64,000 nucleotides of DNA from Symsagittifera roscoffensis (GCF_963678635.1 NC_087066.1:8895954-8959953), one strand, 5' to 3'. Shown: positions 1-11,819, numbered from the stretch's first letter. Made by a program: numbers and translations. Notes: generated from the letters alone by a model not told the origin.

Positions 1-474
1 ATCGCCTTATGGCTTGCTTAAAAAAGCTTCTTGTTTATGAGAACAATTTTTGCCTAAAACAATATTTAATTTGTTCAAATCATTTGAAACTAGAACAATA
101 TTTAATTTGTTCAAATAATTTGAAACTAGGAAGTCAAAATGAAAAATTTGCAAAAGCGTCATCCTTTGTCGAGCTTGCTTTACAAATCTAATAATTGCCA
201 ACCAATTCCAGCTGTAAACAAGGATATCCGATTACTGTGCAAGTAGAAGAGAATGTTCCGAAAATAGTCTTAAAAGTTACAAAAAAATGTTTTTTCAAAT
301 TAGTATCGTCTTTTTTGTTGCGCGGTGTGGTGAAAAATTATGACAAAAAAAATCTTAGGCAAATTTAACAGTCATAGTTTAACTTGAAAATAGTTTTTAC
401 AGAAAAATGAATAGAACAACGAAAAAATGATCATTCGAAAAAATTCAAGTTTTCAAAATTTTTCAAAATTTTTT
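1..474. other. AT-rich stretch without a recognised gene
   Basis: I see no convincing gene here. The two short opposed reading frames near the left edge overlap each other, are low in complexity and include a short internal direct repeat (an ATTTAATTTGTTCAAAT-like motif twice near 65-120). The stretch ends where the 1.44-kb duplicated unit begins. Confidence 0.6.
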
Positions 475-1904
475 CTGCTGAAAATTTTGAATCTGAGGAA
501 GTTTTTCTTTCCCAAATTGACGCTAAGAACCTCCAAAAAATAATTGCACTCAAACAAAATTAAATTAGGCATTTTTTGTGGGCATAAAAATTAGGCTCAC
601 GGCTTAAATTAGGCATAAAAAAGCAATTGTAAGGCTGCATGCTCATCTTTGAATTTGACCAAAGCTTGGAATTTGACCAAAAACCAATTTCTAGGTACTT
701 CAATGTCAATCGAATCACAACTGAAAGGGCTGTCAATAATACGATGTATCTCACGATATATAAAGATGATTGTTTGTGGAACCCGATTTTAAGGAAAACA
801 TAAAGAAAAAAAAGAAAAAACAAAGACAACAGAATACAAAGAACAAAAACCGAAAACTAAAAAATTACTTTTATTGAGCTGATAGATTTGAGTTTCGGCA
901 AAACAAGTAAAACTGGAAAATAAAATTGATTTGTTTGCATGGTTTTAAACTTTTTGCGACCAGATTCGAATTATCAGCACGTGAAGTGCACTAAGGATTT
1001 GAGATTTCAAGGTTAATCATTTGTCATAGTGTTTTTAGTAGCTTTATTAATTTTCATTCTAAAAAAATTTCAAAATCGAAGCGTTGAATACGTTTCATTA
1101 GACCTGCTATCATATCGGTTGGATTTATTGCTTAAGTTTTCAAAAGCTCTTGAAATTATCCTTTCATCAGTCTATTTTGTTTAGAGTCAGCAAAAGCTCT
1201 GAAAATTTATTCAGCCTTATCAGATTTTTATAACTACTAACTGTAAAATGAAACCGTGAATTAAAATTCATTTCAGGTCATCTTATGTTCTGTATTTTTT
1301 CAATCAAATTGACAAAAGTTCTGAAATTCGGTCTTGAAACTTTGAATTCAATCTATAACCATGCTGTCCTATCGGCTTTTTCTTATCAATCTAATGTTTA
1401 CAACGGCTCCAGGAACGAATAAATTTCAAAAAAACCTACGTTTTCAATCATGGAATGTCTTTTGCTTCCAGTTGTTACAAAATTTTGTGCAGATTGAAAG
1501 TTTGAATTAAAAATTAAAGTCAAAATTAGCTTCAATGAATCAAATTCTTAACGATTTTTTTGAAAATAAACTGAAAAAATTACGCCTAAAAGCTGCCATG
1601 ACTTATGGTTTAACTATGCTTAATCAGTGTTTTTTTCTACAGCAAAATGTTGAGGTATGCTCATTAGCGGATATGGGGGAGATTCGACGCCCCCTGCTGA
1701 CCCAAAGGGTCCTCCATGTGAACTATTTTGAGATATCCATTTTGGTAACGGACCCCAAAATGTTTCTAAAAGCGCTTTCGGCGCTAATGTAAACTCATTT
1801 TGAGGGGGGAGCGCGCGACAAAAAAACCGTAATATTTTGGTCAAATTTTTCCAAAAAAAGCCTAAAAACTTCTTTTTCGACCTGTTTTTTCAAAACTTTG
1901 CCTT
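475..1904. repeat. 1.44-kb tandem duplication, copy 1
   Basis: The sequence from CTGCTGAAAATTTTGAATC onward reappears at 1915 with only scattered substitutions and single-base indels, giving a head-to-tail duplication of period about 1440-1441. Each copy contains a plus-strand frame of 85 codons (1535-1792 in this copy). Neither that frame nor the opposed minus-strand frame resembles a family I know, and both look like chance frames in a repeat. Short motifs, such as the ATCACAACTGAAAGGG stretch near 713, also occur in foldback repeats elsewhere in the window, so the unit probably contains MITE remnants. Confidence 0.9.
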
Positions 1905-1914
1905 TTTCAAAACT

Positions 1915-3344
1915 CTGCTGAAAATTTTGAATCTGAGGAAGTTTTTCTTTCCCAAATTGACGCTAAGAACCTCCAAAAAATAATTGCACTCAAACAAAAT
2001 TAAATTAGGCATTTTTTGTGGGCATAAAAATTAGGCTCACGGCTTAAATTAGGCATAAAAAAGCAATTGTAAGGCTGCATGCTCATCTTTGAATTTGACC
2101 AAAGCTTAGAATTTGACCAAAAACCAATTTCTAGGTACTTCAATGTCAATCGAATCACAACTGAAAGGGCTGTCAATAATACGATATATCTCACGATATT
2201 AAAAGATGATTGTTTGTGGAACCCGATTTTAAGGAAAACATAAAGAAAAAAAAAGAAAAAACAAAAACAACAGAATACAAAGAACAAAAACCGAAAACTA
2301 AAAAATTACTTTTATTGAGCTGATAGATTTGAGTTTCGGCAAAACAAGTAAAACTGGAAAATAAAATTGATTTGTTTGCATGGTTTTAAACTTTTTGCGA
2401 CCAGATTCGAATTATCAGCATGTGAAGTGCACTAAGGATTTGAGATTTCAAGGTTAATCATTTGTCATAGTGTTTTTAGTAGCTTTATTAATTTTCATTC
2501 TAAAAAAATTTCAAACTCGAAGCGTTGAATACGTTTCATTAGACCTGCTATCATATCGGTTGGATTTATTGCTTAAGTTTTCAAAAGCTCTTGAAATTAT
2601 CCTTTCATCAGTCTATTTTGTTTAGAGTCAGCAAAAGCTCTGAAAATTTATTCAGCCTTATCAGATTTTTATAACTACTAACTGTAAAATGAAACCGTGA
2701 AATAAAATTCATTTCAGGTCATCTTATGTTCTGTATTTTTTCAATCAAATTGACAAAAGTTCTGAAATTCGGTCTTGAAACTTTGAATTCAATCTATAAC
2801 CATGCTGTCCTATCGGCTTTTTCTTATCAATCTAATGTTTACAACGGCTCCAGGAACGAATAAATTTCAAAAAAACCTACGTTTTCAATCATGGAATGTC
2901 TTTTGCTTCCAGTTGTTACAAAATTTTGTGCAGATTGAAAGTTTGAATTAAAAATTAAAGTCAAAATTAGCTTCAATGAATCAAATTCTTAACGATTTTT
3001 ATGAAAATAAACTGAAAAAATTACGCCTAAAAGCTGCCATGACTTATGGTTTACCTATGCTTAATCAGTGTTTTTTTCTACAGCAAAATGTTGAGGTATG
3101 CTCATTAGCGGATATGGGGGAGATTCGACGCCCCCTGCTGACCCAAAGGGTCCTCCATGTGAACTATTTTGAGATATCCATTTTGGTAACGGACCCCAAA
3201 ATGTTTCTAAAAGCGCTTTCGGCGCTAATGTAAACTCATTTTGAGGGGGGAGCGCGCGACAAAAAAACCGTAATATTTTGGTCAAATTTTTCCAAAAAAA
3301 GCCTAAAAACTTCTTTTTCGACCTGTTTTTTCAAAACTTTGCCT
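1915..3344. repeat. 1.44-kb tandem duplication, copy 2
   Basis: This is a direct, near-identical copy of 475-1904. The junction lies in a T/A-rich stretch (about 1900-1915) ending in CTGCTG. Copy 2 diverges from copy 1 after CAAAACTTTGCCT near 3344, where unique sequence resumes. The 85-codon plus-strand frame is preserved at 2976-3233 with two amino-acid differences. That shows recent duplication rather than selection, because the non-coding parts are equally conserved. Confidence 0.9.
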
Positions 3345-3579
3345 GTGGCGCTGAAATTTTGGCCAATACAGGGTCTTTGGGAGAGCTCGGAAAATTAGTT
3401 TGGTCGACCTGAAAAAAGGCTATCTTATCTTATCTTATTCAAGCTATCTTATCTGATTAATTTTCACTTCAATTTGCCAAAATCCTTTAGGAGTTGAAGC
3501 AAAGAGCAAATTCAAAAATTGGTTTAATCTAATTTTTTTTCTTTAATTTCAGAACTAATGATGCTAACAAATTTTATAC

Positions 3580-4220
3580 TCTCATGTAAGACATAAAATT
3601 CGGCATTACGAGGCCAAGCTGTGCACTGGATAGGCGCACATTTTTGTATTTGTAGATTCCTGGATTCCAGAGACAAATTTTAAAACATGTTCCAAAGTGT
3701 AAGTGGAATCCACTCACAAAACTGCCGTGAGTTCCGCGCACAAATTTCTGCAAGGTAAAGTTACTCAGCACATTAGTTTTTTGAGGATTATGCAACGAGC
3801 GAATATAGATGGTTGGTTCGGATTCCGCAAATGTAAAATGATTCCGCAAAAGTAAGTGAATTCCGCTCACAATTTGCTGAAATTGCTTACAGTTTTCGGA
3901 ATCCGCTCACAATTTACGGATTCCAATTTTAGTTTGTCGATTCCACTGGTAGTTGTAGATTCAACGACACCTTAAGTTAACTAAACACATATTTTTTTAT
4001 TTGTTCTTGGATTCCACAAACTGATCCAGATTCCGCAAAATTTGTTGCGGATTCCACAAATTTTGTTGCGAGTTCCACAAAGTTGCCTGTTTTTGAAGCG
4101 ATTTTGAGCAATGTAGCGTTTTAGCTATTTGCCCATGGAATCCAAACAGCAAAGAAAAGGTATGAAATAGAGCAATGTTGGGGAGTCCGCTAACAATTCA
4201 CAAAATGCACAGTGAGGCCT
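3580..4220. repeat. Dispersed repeat rich in GGATTCCGC-like motifs
   Basis: Variants of GATTCCGCTCACAATTTGC and GGATTCCGCAA recur every 20-60 bp. A 90-bp part (about 3605-3695, with CACTGGATAGGCGCACA) matches 44820-44880 in inverted orientation. Related sequence occurs inside the repeats at 53350-53470 and 54890-55010. The 98-codon minus-strand frame across this stretch only translates the repeat and is not supported as a gene. Confidence 0.7.
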
Positions 4221-5334
4221 CGTAAGGAGAAAACAATCATAGGTCAAGGTAAAACTATCCTGCCCCATGTCTTTTGTCACAGGTTCTTAAGCCTCCTTTC
4301 CTTATTTTTAAGACTCTATTTGACTTTAATTTGTAAGATTCTTGAATTATTTTAAAAATAATTTAAAATATTGCCAACGGGGCTTTTCTTCTCTGATATA
4401 GCAATGGTTAAAAGGATTTGAGAAAGAGTTTGTCATAATTTTTTTCGGGCGTCTGTTTTGTTTTCCCATTGAATTTATCAAGGACTTTTATCCCATTTAA
4501 AATCATTTTTTTTTATTTTGTGCCTTCTTTGGTTTTACTATCAAAAAATTCATAGAGTTTGAAACCATCGAATAATCATTAAATCGAGCTCAATTGTAAC
4601 CATAAGTCAAATTTACATGAAACTTGAATCATAAGTGAAACTATTACATTGGGTGTGTTTTTTTGCGGTAGTCAAAACAATTTTTTTTCATCTTTTCAAG
4701 TCAACTGTATTATCGCCTGTTTTTTTTTGTTGCAGCTATAACAAAAAATTTTCTGATCGCCTGTATTTTTTTGCTTCAGTAATAAAGAGTTTTCTAAAGT
4801 TTCTTGGAACATTAAGCTTTGAATAAATCAGGAATTTTTTTCTATTTTCAGTTTTAACAAAAGCTTTAAAAACTAGTAAAAAAATCAAAGTAGAGCTACT
4901 TTTTTGCAGAAATAATTTTGAAAATTTTTCTGCCTTCAGATAAGTATTTCACTCATGTAGAAATAAATTTTCAAGGCTCATTCTTCCATAATCAATTTGC
5001 TCTCTTGATATATGGGCACGAAATTACACTAAAATTTGAAAACTCCATATCGGTTTTTCTGGATACTGGGAAAATTTTTCGAAAAAATGTTTAATGTCGT
5101 TCGTTTTATTATAGCATATTACTCTACTTTTGACTAGGAAAATAAATTAAAAAAATGATTTTTGCAGAAATTGTTTTGAATATTTTTGGGAAGTTTTTTA
5201 TTTTAAAAGTTTTAATGTCGTTCGGCGGATTACGACTGAATTCCCATAACATGGCGGCATATCACTCAATAATAAATCGCGCGATATCAACCTGTTGATT
5301 TTTTGTGGCAAATGTTTATGGTTGAAAATCAAAA
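4221..5334. other. Gene-less AT-rich stretch with partial foldback-family sequence
   Basis: No exon or RNA gene is evident. The part from about 4880 onward resembles 11930-12180: it shares a stretch about plant-like repeat-free coding potential no better than chance but with matching words such as TTCAAGGCTCATTCTTC and CCCATAAYATGGCGGCATA. It is therefore a dispersed repeat leading into the foldback element at 5335. Confidence 0.5.
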
Positions 5335-5930
5335 TAGGCCTGCTCGCTCACCTTATTTCTTCGAATTTAGACAAAAATTCAAAAATTTTGAACGGGTTTT
5401 TCTCGACACGGAGAAAAAATTTAAGTGTCGTTCAAATCACTACTGAAAATTTTTTCTACGATATTGAATTGACCGATGACTATTTGTGACACCTGATTTT
5501 TCGTGGAAAACTAAAAGAAAAAACTATAAGATTCCAATGCAAAGTTCTTCCCCATTTGCAATGGTCGGAACAATAAAAGTTTGTTCAATTCATCTTATAA
5601 AAATAATGTGCACTTTTTTGACGTGGATGTAGTTTGCATGCGTGTTCTTCACTTTGTTATGATTGAAATTTTTTGTTTTTATTATTGAAAATGGGGAGGA
5701 ACTTTGTATTCGGGCGTGTTTTATGTTTTTTTTTCTTCTTCTTTTTGTTTTTCACACAAAAAAATCAGGTAGCACAAAAATAGTTGGACAAGGCTGAGTG
5801 ATATATCATAATAAAGCCCTTTCAGTCGTGATTTGAACGGCATCAAAAAAAATCTTCCCTGTGTCGAGAAAAAACGGTTTGAAATTTTTGATTTTTGGTC
5901 TAATTTCGAGAGAGTGAGCAGGCTTACATT
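5335..5930. repeat. Foldback/MITE-like element with about 230-bp inverted arms
   Basis: The left arm (about 5335-5570, starting at GGCCTGCTCGCTCACC) is matched in reverse complement by the right arm (about 5690-5930, ending in GAGAGTGAGCAGGCTT). Paired landmarks are TTTTTCTCGACACGGAGAAAA on the left and its complement near 5860, and ACCTGATTTTTCGTGG near 5491 against CCACAAAAAAATCAGGT near 5760 (imperfect). A non-autonomous, hairpin-forming transposon is the likely identity. Single-arm relatives occur at 12150-12380, 14400-14600 and around 45290-45430. Confidence 0.7.
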
Positions 5931-6718
5931 AGCTTATTTATGCTTACTTCAGGCCTAGAAAATTTATTTTTATTCTAATGAATTAGTTTTTGGAGTTTTT
6001 AGTTTCATCTTAGCAATCGAAAACTTTAAAAATTTGGGGAAAAAAATTTGAAAATTAAAAAAAAATTAATAAAGAATTTGTTTGTACTTTTCAAAGACTG
6101 GTCGGAGCATTCTGTGCTACTTGCAAAGTAACCGATTATCCTTGTTACTATTTGAACTGTTTACCAGAGTGGTTTTTTTACAGAGAAATACGAGGAAAGT
6201 GTGTGTCTTAAAATAGCCTCTTGAGCCGTGATTTTGGTTCCAGAAAAAATAAAAAAGCGACTTCTTCTAAAGCAGAAAAAAACGGCTGCAGGTTTTGTTT
6301 TGTCGACTTATTTAACATGGGAGAGTCAAATGGGAGAGTGAAAATGGAATAGTGAATTGGATGAATTCACTCGAGCCCTAATTTTTCCTGATTTTGTTAA
6401 TGAAACTCGCCCTCTATCTTCAACTCGAATTTTGAAGCAAACCGCAAATTTTATTGCCACATTTCGTCCCTCACACATTTCGTCCTTCAGATCCCTGACA
6501 AATTTTACCCCTCAAAACTTAAATTAAGAAAGCGGCGATTAATTCATTGTGTAATGACTTGGGGCGTAATAACTTGTAATAACTTTTTGAATCTAGTTAA
6601 TTTTGTAATAACTTAGTTAATTGTAAACCCTGTTTTCAGCCATTAAGAAGGTCGAGAGCGAGATGCTAAATTCAAAAAATAACTATACGAGGTAATTTCG
6701 GCTATATTCATTGCTTAC

Positions 6719-7036
6719 CTGTAGCATTTTCAGTCCTTTTGGAAGTGAATACTTCGGGTGATTTATTGGAGAATGAGGGTGAATTCGTGCTGGATAGTCT
6801 ATCCATGGAGTATCGATGCACTTTTGACCTTCAGAAAGTAATTCAGCCTTCGAATTATCGTTGCGTTGTTGATCTTCAGGAAAAATTTCCATATCTTCCC
6901 TTTTTATGCTGACATGATCAATAAAAAGTGTCTGTAAACAGATAAAAAATGCTAATATATAAGCCAAAATAACAACCGTTTTAGCACATTGAACCGATAA
7001 TTGTTTCCGCAAGAACTTTTTCATGAGCACAACCAT
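6719..7036 (-). CDS. First coding exon of a type II membrane protein
   Basis: This minus-strand frame starts with MVVLMKKFLRKQL. A second possible start (the internal MKK) is 15 bases downstream. It has a short basic cytosolic tail, one hydrophobic segment of about 20 residues (TVVILAYILAFFICLQTLFI) and then a charged luminal stalk. This is the layout of a Golgi type II enzyme, for example a glycosyltransferase. The coding part ends at a good splice donor, CAG|GTAAGC, at 6719/6718, so the remaining exons should lie at lower coordinates, but I could not find them in the repeat-filled first 6.6 kb. Catalytic motifs are absent because only the anchor and stem are visible. The enzyme class is inference from topology alone. 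Confidence 0.45.
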
Positions 7037-8060
7037 GTTTTTTGTTCGAAAATGATTTGTTGAGACACTTCAACAATTGAACTGCAATCAAAATCAAGAC
7101 CGAATGGCTATTCAATCAGAACTACGTTTTTTTTGTTTCAAATATGAATAAAATTTCTATAGTTTCATGTTTTTCTTTACGTTATACTGCTTGTATTATA
7201 TGAAACAATACCTTTGTAATGTTTTAATGCTTTTGCTGTGCAGTTATATACACATCCGACAGTTTTACTTAAGACAAACGGTTTTTACTATTAAAAGGTT
7301 GCATTGAGCGCAAAAAGTATTGGTCGAGTAGTTTCTTTAGTTTACTTTAAGATAAAAATACTCTCGAACAAATTGAAAAGTAATCACAATCTCGAGCTTC
7401 AGCGAGCACAACGGCAAACTGGTTCAAACACTATCTATCAGCAACCATGCATTAACTGGTAGTTACATTCGGTGTTAATTATCAGAACTTTGATAAGCCA
7501 TCAGGGACAATAGGAGCCACTAGGACAAAGTGTGTGTAAGCCATGTCAATAGCTTCGAAACAACGCTCCCTTCTAGCATTTGATAACTGGAACACAGAAA
7601 GTATATAATTGTCATTACTAGCACCGTTGATACTCAAGGTCAAGAACTATAACTATACTCCTTTTCCCCCCAGTGGCAAGCGGGGCAACTAGCCGAACAA
7701 GATCATTTTAATGTTCCCCCTAGAATCTTTTTTTTTGTTCTTCTAGAATTGTTTCTTGTTCCTGTTCGTCTCTTACAAGCGCATATCTCTCATACTTTTA
7801 TTACTGAACTTCCGAATTTGTCAAAGTTTTGAAGAATTTTTACGTCAAAAAGTTTTAAAAAATCAAATAAAGTTCTGAAACATCTGTACGTTATAACTAA
7901 TAGTGAAGTAGCAAAGGCTTTCTCAGGGAATTAACTGGATCAAATTTTTTGAATCGCTATCACTCCTTCGGTTTTAATAAATCGGGTTTGCGCTTTCGGC
8001 TGTATTTATCCGATCAATAAGTACGCATTGCGCATAACCGTTTTCAGTTTTGCGATGATT
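7037..8060. other. Presumed upstream region of the type II membrane gene; no gene seen
   Basis: This stretch is AT-rich, without long frames or repeats that I recognise. Being 5' of the minus-strand exon at 6719-7036, it probably contains that gene's promoter and leader. I could not single out a TATA box from the many A/T runs. Confidence 0.4.
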
Positions 8061-8074
8061 GCTTTTCAGCCCGG

Positions 8075-8480
8075 GTCGAGTTCCGCGACTAATTTTGCGA
8101 CCAAAATCCTTTGTCTGGACAGCGTTTTAAGTCTTGGACAATCTGAGGAAATACCGTATCTCGTTCGCGGTATCATAATCGAAAAACTAGTCGCGACGAT
8201 CAAAAAATTAGTCGCGATTGTTGAAAAATTAGTCGCGGACTCGGTCTTCAAATGGCGTGTCTCAGTCGCGATGGTCGAAACGTTAGTTGAGGCAGAGACC
8301 AAAAATTAGTCGCGGCATGGTAGAAAAATTAATCGCGGCAAGCTAGAAAAATTAATCCCGGTATAGTCGTAAAAGTAGTCGCGATATGGTAGAAAATTTA
8401 GTCGCGGCATGGTCAAAAAAATAGCCTCAGCTTGGTCGAAAAATATGTCGCGGGCATGGTCGAAAATTGTTTCGCTAAAT
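8075..8480. repeat. Degenerate minisatellite (GGTCGAAAAATTAGTCGCG unit)
   Basis: Imperfect units of about 20-30 bp built on GTCGAAAAATTAGTCGCGG recur roughly 14 times. The local CG content is far above the neighbourhood. Both overlapping frames translate the repeat (KLVA-type on plus, ATNFS-type on minus), so neither is good evidence for a protein. Confidence 0.75.
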
Positions 8481-9009
8481 AATTGAAAAACAGTCATCAA
8501 ATAAATAAAAACCTTGAACGACAAACATCAAGTGTTTACTTTCATGCTTAAACTATTTTATTTTTTATTTAAAACTTATCGGAACTTTTCGCTTGCAAAA
8601 CTATAAAACAGCCGCAGATAGCAAAAAAACAGTATGAATATTAGTGTGCAGTTATCTAGACCTGCGTATTTGGTGATCATACACACGACCACCACAAGAA
8701 GGCCCACAAATGGTCCCAAAATCAACTAGAAGCATTTTTGGGGCTACAAAAACTTCGCAACCAAAAACAAAACGCTAGAAATCTATCAGATTAAATAAAA
8801 TTTTTTTTCAAATAACAAATAGTCATCAAATAAACTGAAACAGTGAATATAAAACAATATGAAAAAACTAAGTCTATACTAAATACTAATCATAAAAGTT
8901 TCATACATTTTGCAAAAGTGGTGCCATCGAATTTTCGAAGAACTTTTTTTTGTTTTGGCATAAAATTCGGTGTATCATGCTTAATAAAAAATAAAAATTT
9001 TTTGTCAAA
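8481..9009. other. AT-rich stretch, no gene recognised
   Basis: I see no exon with credible splice sites and no long repeat. Low-complexity A/T runs dominate. Confidence 0.5.
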
Positions 9010-9765
9010 AAAAATGCTAACCTTACAATTTCCATACATGGAAATTGTATGACTAGTATTTTTTTGATGGCGACAACAATTTTTTTCCTAGTAATTTTAA
9101 AATTGCCCCAAAATGTTCTTTTATTTTTTTCAACCGCAAATCGAAATTTGTACTCAAATAAACATTATCCAAAAAAATACATTTTTTTTGTGCATAACGC
9201 AGTCCTGGAAACAAACATTTGTTGTGCATAACGCAGTCCTGGATACACTAAAGTTGAATTTTTTCCTTTTTTCTAATTAATTTTTTTTTCAAAAACGCTG
9301 AAAACTTCTATTTTGTTTTGCATGGCATGTTTTTGAATGCCTTCATCAATGTCTGATAATTTAAAAATTTAAATTTTGAAAGTGGTCATCGTAGAAAATT
9401 TTTACCAAGTTTATAATTTTGAAAATTTCGTTATTTCATTTGTGTAAGACAGAATTAAGACATTTCATGGCGTTTCTAATGCACTTTTAATGCAATACGG
9501 GCAAACCTTCGGTTACTCTGCGTTTGAGAAACCAAGGTTGAGGTCACTTGTGTTCGGTTACAAACACAACGAAATTATTTGAGAAATTAAAATGTAAAAA
9601 TATAATATTTTTGTTTATGGAAAAATGCTAGTCATGCAATTTCCATATATGAAAAATCACTAACCATAGACCTTTCATGCAACTTTTTTTACTTATGGAA
9701 TTGCATAAAAAATCTAACTAGACTAGCTTTTTTCCATATATGAAAATTGTATGAGTTGCATTTTT
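9010..9765. repeat. Palindrome-rich MITE-like region
   Basis: A perfect palindrome, AATTTCCATACATGGAAATT, lies at about 9027-9046. Related CAATTTCCATATATG words recur at 9635-9655 and in inverted form at 9733-9755, bounding a small inverted repeat. Between them a 21-bp word with GTGCATAACGCAGTCCTGGA is tandemly repeated (about 9190-9245). This looks like nested remnants of small foldback elements. No coding capacity is convincing. Confidence 0.5.
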
Positions 9766-10111
9766 GGTCAACCCGGATTCTGAAAAAAATTTTCTTAAGT
9801 GTTTTTTATTTTTCAAAATGTTTTTGTTCGTTACTCAATTTCTTGGACAAATTATGTCTATTAATTCTAGATCATCAATTTTTTTACACCTTTGCACAGA
9901 TTTCTGTAACACCGTTTATAAAAAACAGCGACTTCAAAATGAGACAAGAAAAAAACTACTTCAATTGAGACAATTTTATACTACAATTTACAAAAGTATG
10001 AAATATGATGTCAGTCTGTTCAAATTTTCAGTATCTTTGAGCAGAACAGCTTCCGTTCAATCCTTTGCAAAGAATTCTTTCATTGTATGTATTAAAGCTT
10101 CAACTCAATTT

Positions 10112-10438
10112 TTGACCTGCAGTTCAACTGTAAATGTTCTACCATCTGCAATGGAAATCTCAAAAACAAACAACAGCTGCGCGACTGCCTTGCAGCTAAC
10201 ACGGCGAAAAGTTTGATCAAAACCAATTGACTGAACTCAACTTTCGCGTAATTTTCGTTCAGTGCCACTGCTCGAAGGGCCATGAAAGACTATCACGTCC
10301 GGATGAAGAAAATCAAAGGCAGAGTTTTTGCCAAGTTCAGTCATATTTTCGCAAATTTCCTCAAAAAATCTCTCGTTTTCTTGAACAAATATTTTTGTTA
10401 ATTTTAATTGCAAAGTAAACTGTTTTGATACTTGATCA
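10112..10438 (-). pseudogene. Degenerate coding-like stretch, family unknown
   Basis: On the minus strand one frame stays open from about 10438 to a TGA at about 10240, then continues in the same frame to a TGA near 10112. The composition is protein-like, with words such as FFEEICENMTELGKN, HPDVIVFHGPSSSGTE and FEISIADGRTFTVELQV. No start codon context or splice sites could be fixed, and the downstream minus strand shows further short coding-like pieces split by stops. It abuts a duplicated block at 10430. A host pseudogene or a transposon fragment are both possible. The plus-strand frame over the same interval is a shadow. Confidence 0.3.
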
Positions 10439-11470
10439 AAAATTTATCTTATTCGGCAAGAAGATTCTTCAATTATCAAAAACGAGGAGGATTTTTTTTT
10501 ATTTATGTTCCAATTACGTGATATATCGATGCACATAAAAACTCCTTTCACCTTTTCAAAAGTTAAAATAATATCTGTTTTAAAGTTATTTGCTTTCGCC
10601 ATCCCTTGAACTTCCTGTCGCGAGTTGTTTTTTTCCCTGTGAAACAGCGTTTCCTAAAAATCTTTTAAAAAATGGCTTGCTTTATTATCTCTTAATTCGA
10701 TAATCTATTCGTAAAGCGCGCCTCTTCTGGTTTTAAGGGGTCGAGTCTAGAAAATAAATTGATTTTGCCTCATAGTAAAATTTGAATTGTCGGAAGAACA
10801 TTAATTTTCTGTTTGTTTTAGTTGTTTTGTATTGCAATTTTAGAAAACAGTTTTTACAATAATTCGAAACTTTTCCGTTGTTTGAAATTTTAATAACCCT
10901 GTTTTTATAACTTTCTGAACCTTTTTCGAACTGATTGTGTTAGAATCAATGGTTGAAGTTTTATGTTAAGTTTGTTCAGGTACCATATATTGCGTAGTTC
11001 TAATTTCAGCTCGTGCTTTTTCATCACATAAATGTGTTGTTTTACTCGTGTGCTATTCGTAAACTTTCTTTGCTCGACAATTTTGTTTTTCTACAGATTG
11101 AATATCATTGGGAATATACCTTGACATTTTGGCAGATGAATTTTTTGAAATTTATTTCACTTTTTTGCTCGATTTAGTGGCTTTCAGTTCAAAATCGATC
11201 GACTAGTCTCCTATGCCTTAATTGTTTGTCTTACATGTGATGCGATGCTTCGGTGCGCCGTTGCGTGAAAAATTTTTGTAAGCAAGGTAAAAAAAATTGG
11301 AAGTTGTAAGATATATAACTGTTTTTTTCATAGAAAAAATTAATATCAACGCCACAATTTCAATATAAACAGACACAATAATCAACAGGGATAGCCGGTT
11401 GCTGTGCATGTAGCAGAAAAATTCCGACAACCATCATAAAAAAAATACAAAGAAAAACTTCTTTCCGAGT
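10430..11470. repeat. Dispersed 1-kb repeat, copy 1
   Basis: The stretch starts at TTGATCAAAAATTTATC and includes TTATCAAAAACGAGGAGG and GTAGCAGAAAAATTCCGAC. It is collinear with 13025-14090 at clearly high but imperfect identity, in the same orientation. No intact reading frame is shared by the copies, so I read it as non-coding, or as a decayed transposon. Confidence 0.75.
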
Positions 11471-11819
11471 TTTGCTGTTGTAAGTTCGTGTATTCTTTTC
11501 AGCATTAGCAAGATTTCCTAAGACGTGAAACTGGGAATTAGATTAATTAGTCATGGCATTTTATTTATGTAATTTTTGCTTGGATTTAAGATTTTTAGTT
11601 GATTTAGCTTTATGCATTCGTGATAGGTGCTCTTTTCTGATTCCAATTTAAGCAATTGCTGACTTATAATTTTAAAGAGAAAAAATTCAGCGATTCTATC
11701 CAAACTTCAACGAATGTTCTTTGGATTTAATTTCGAAATGATTCATTATCAAAAATAAAATTTTTGGTGCGCGACCAGTTTGCCGAAAAATTTTCAACTG
11801 TTCTTGAAGTGATTCAACT

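Noticed and set aside
1535-1792. 85-codon plus-strand frame, also at 2976-3233, as a conserved gene pair
   Set aside because: The whole 1.44-kb unit is duplicated with equal identity in non-coding parts, and the frame has no recognisable features.
3574-3870. 98-codon minus-strand frame as a gene
   Set aside because: It translates the dispersed GGATTCCGC repeat, and no splice or start context supports it.
8028-8309. Repeat protein with KLVA units
   Set aside because: Both strands are open because of the minisatellite; unit length varies and is not a multiple of three throughout.
9764-10216. 150-codon plus-strand frame
   Set aside because: Low-complexity, and the opposite strand over its second half reads more like protein.
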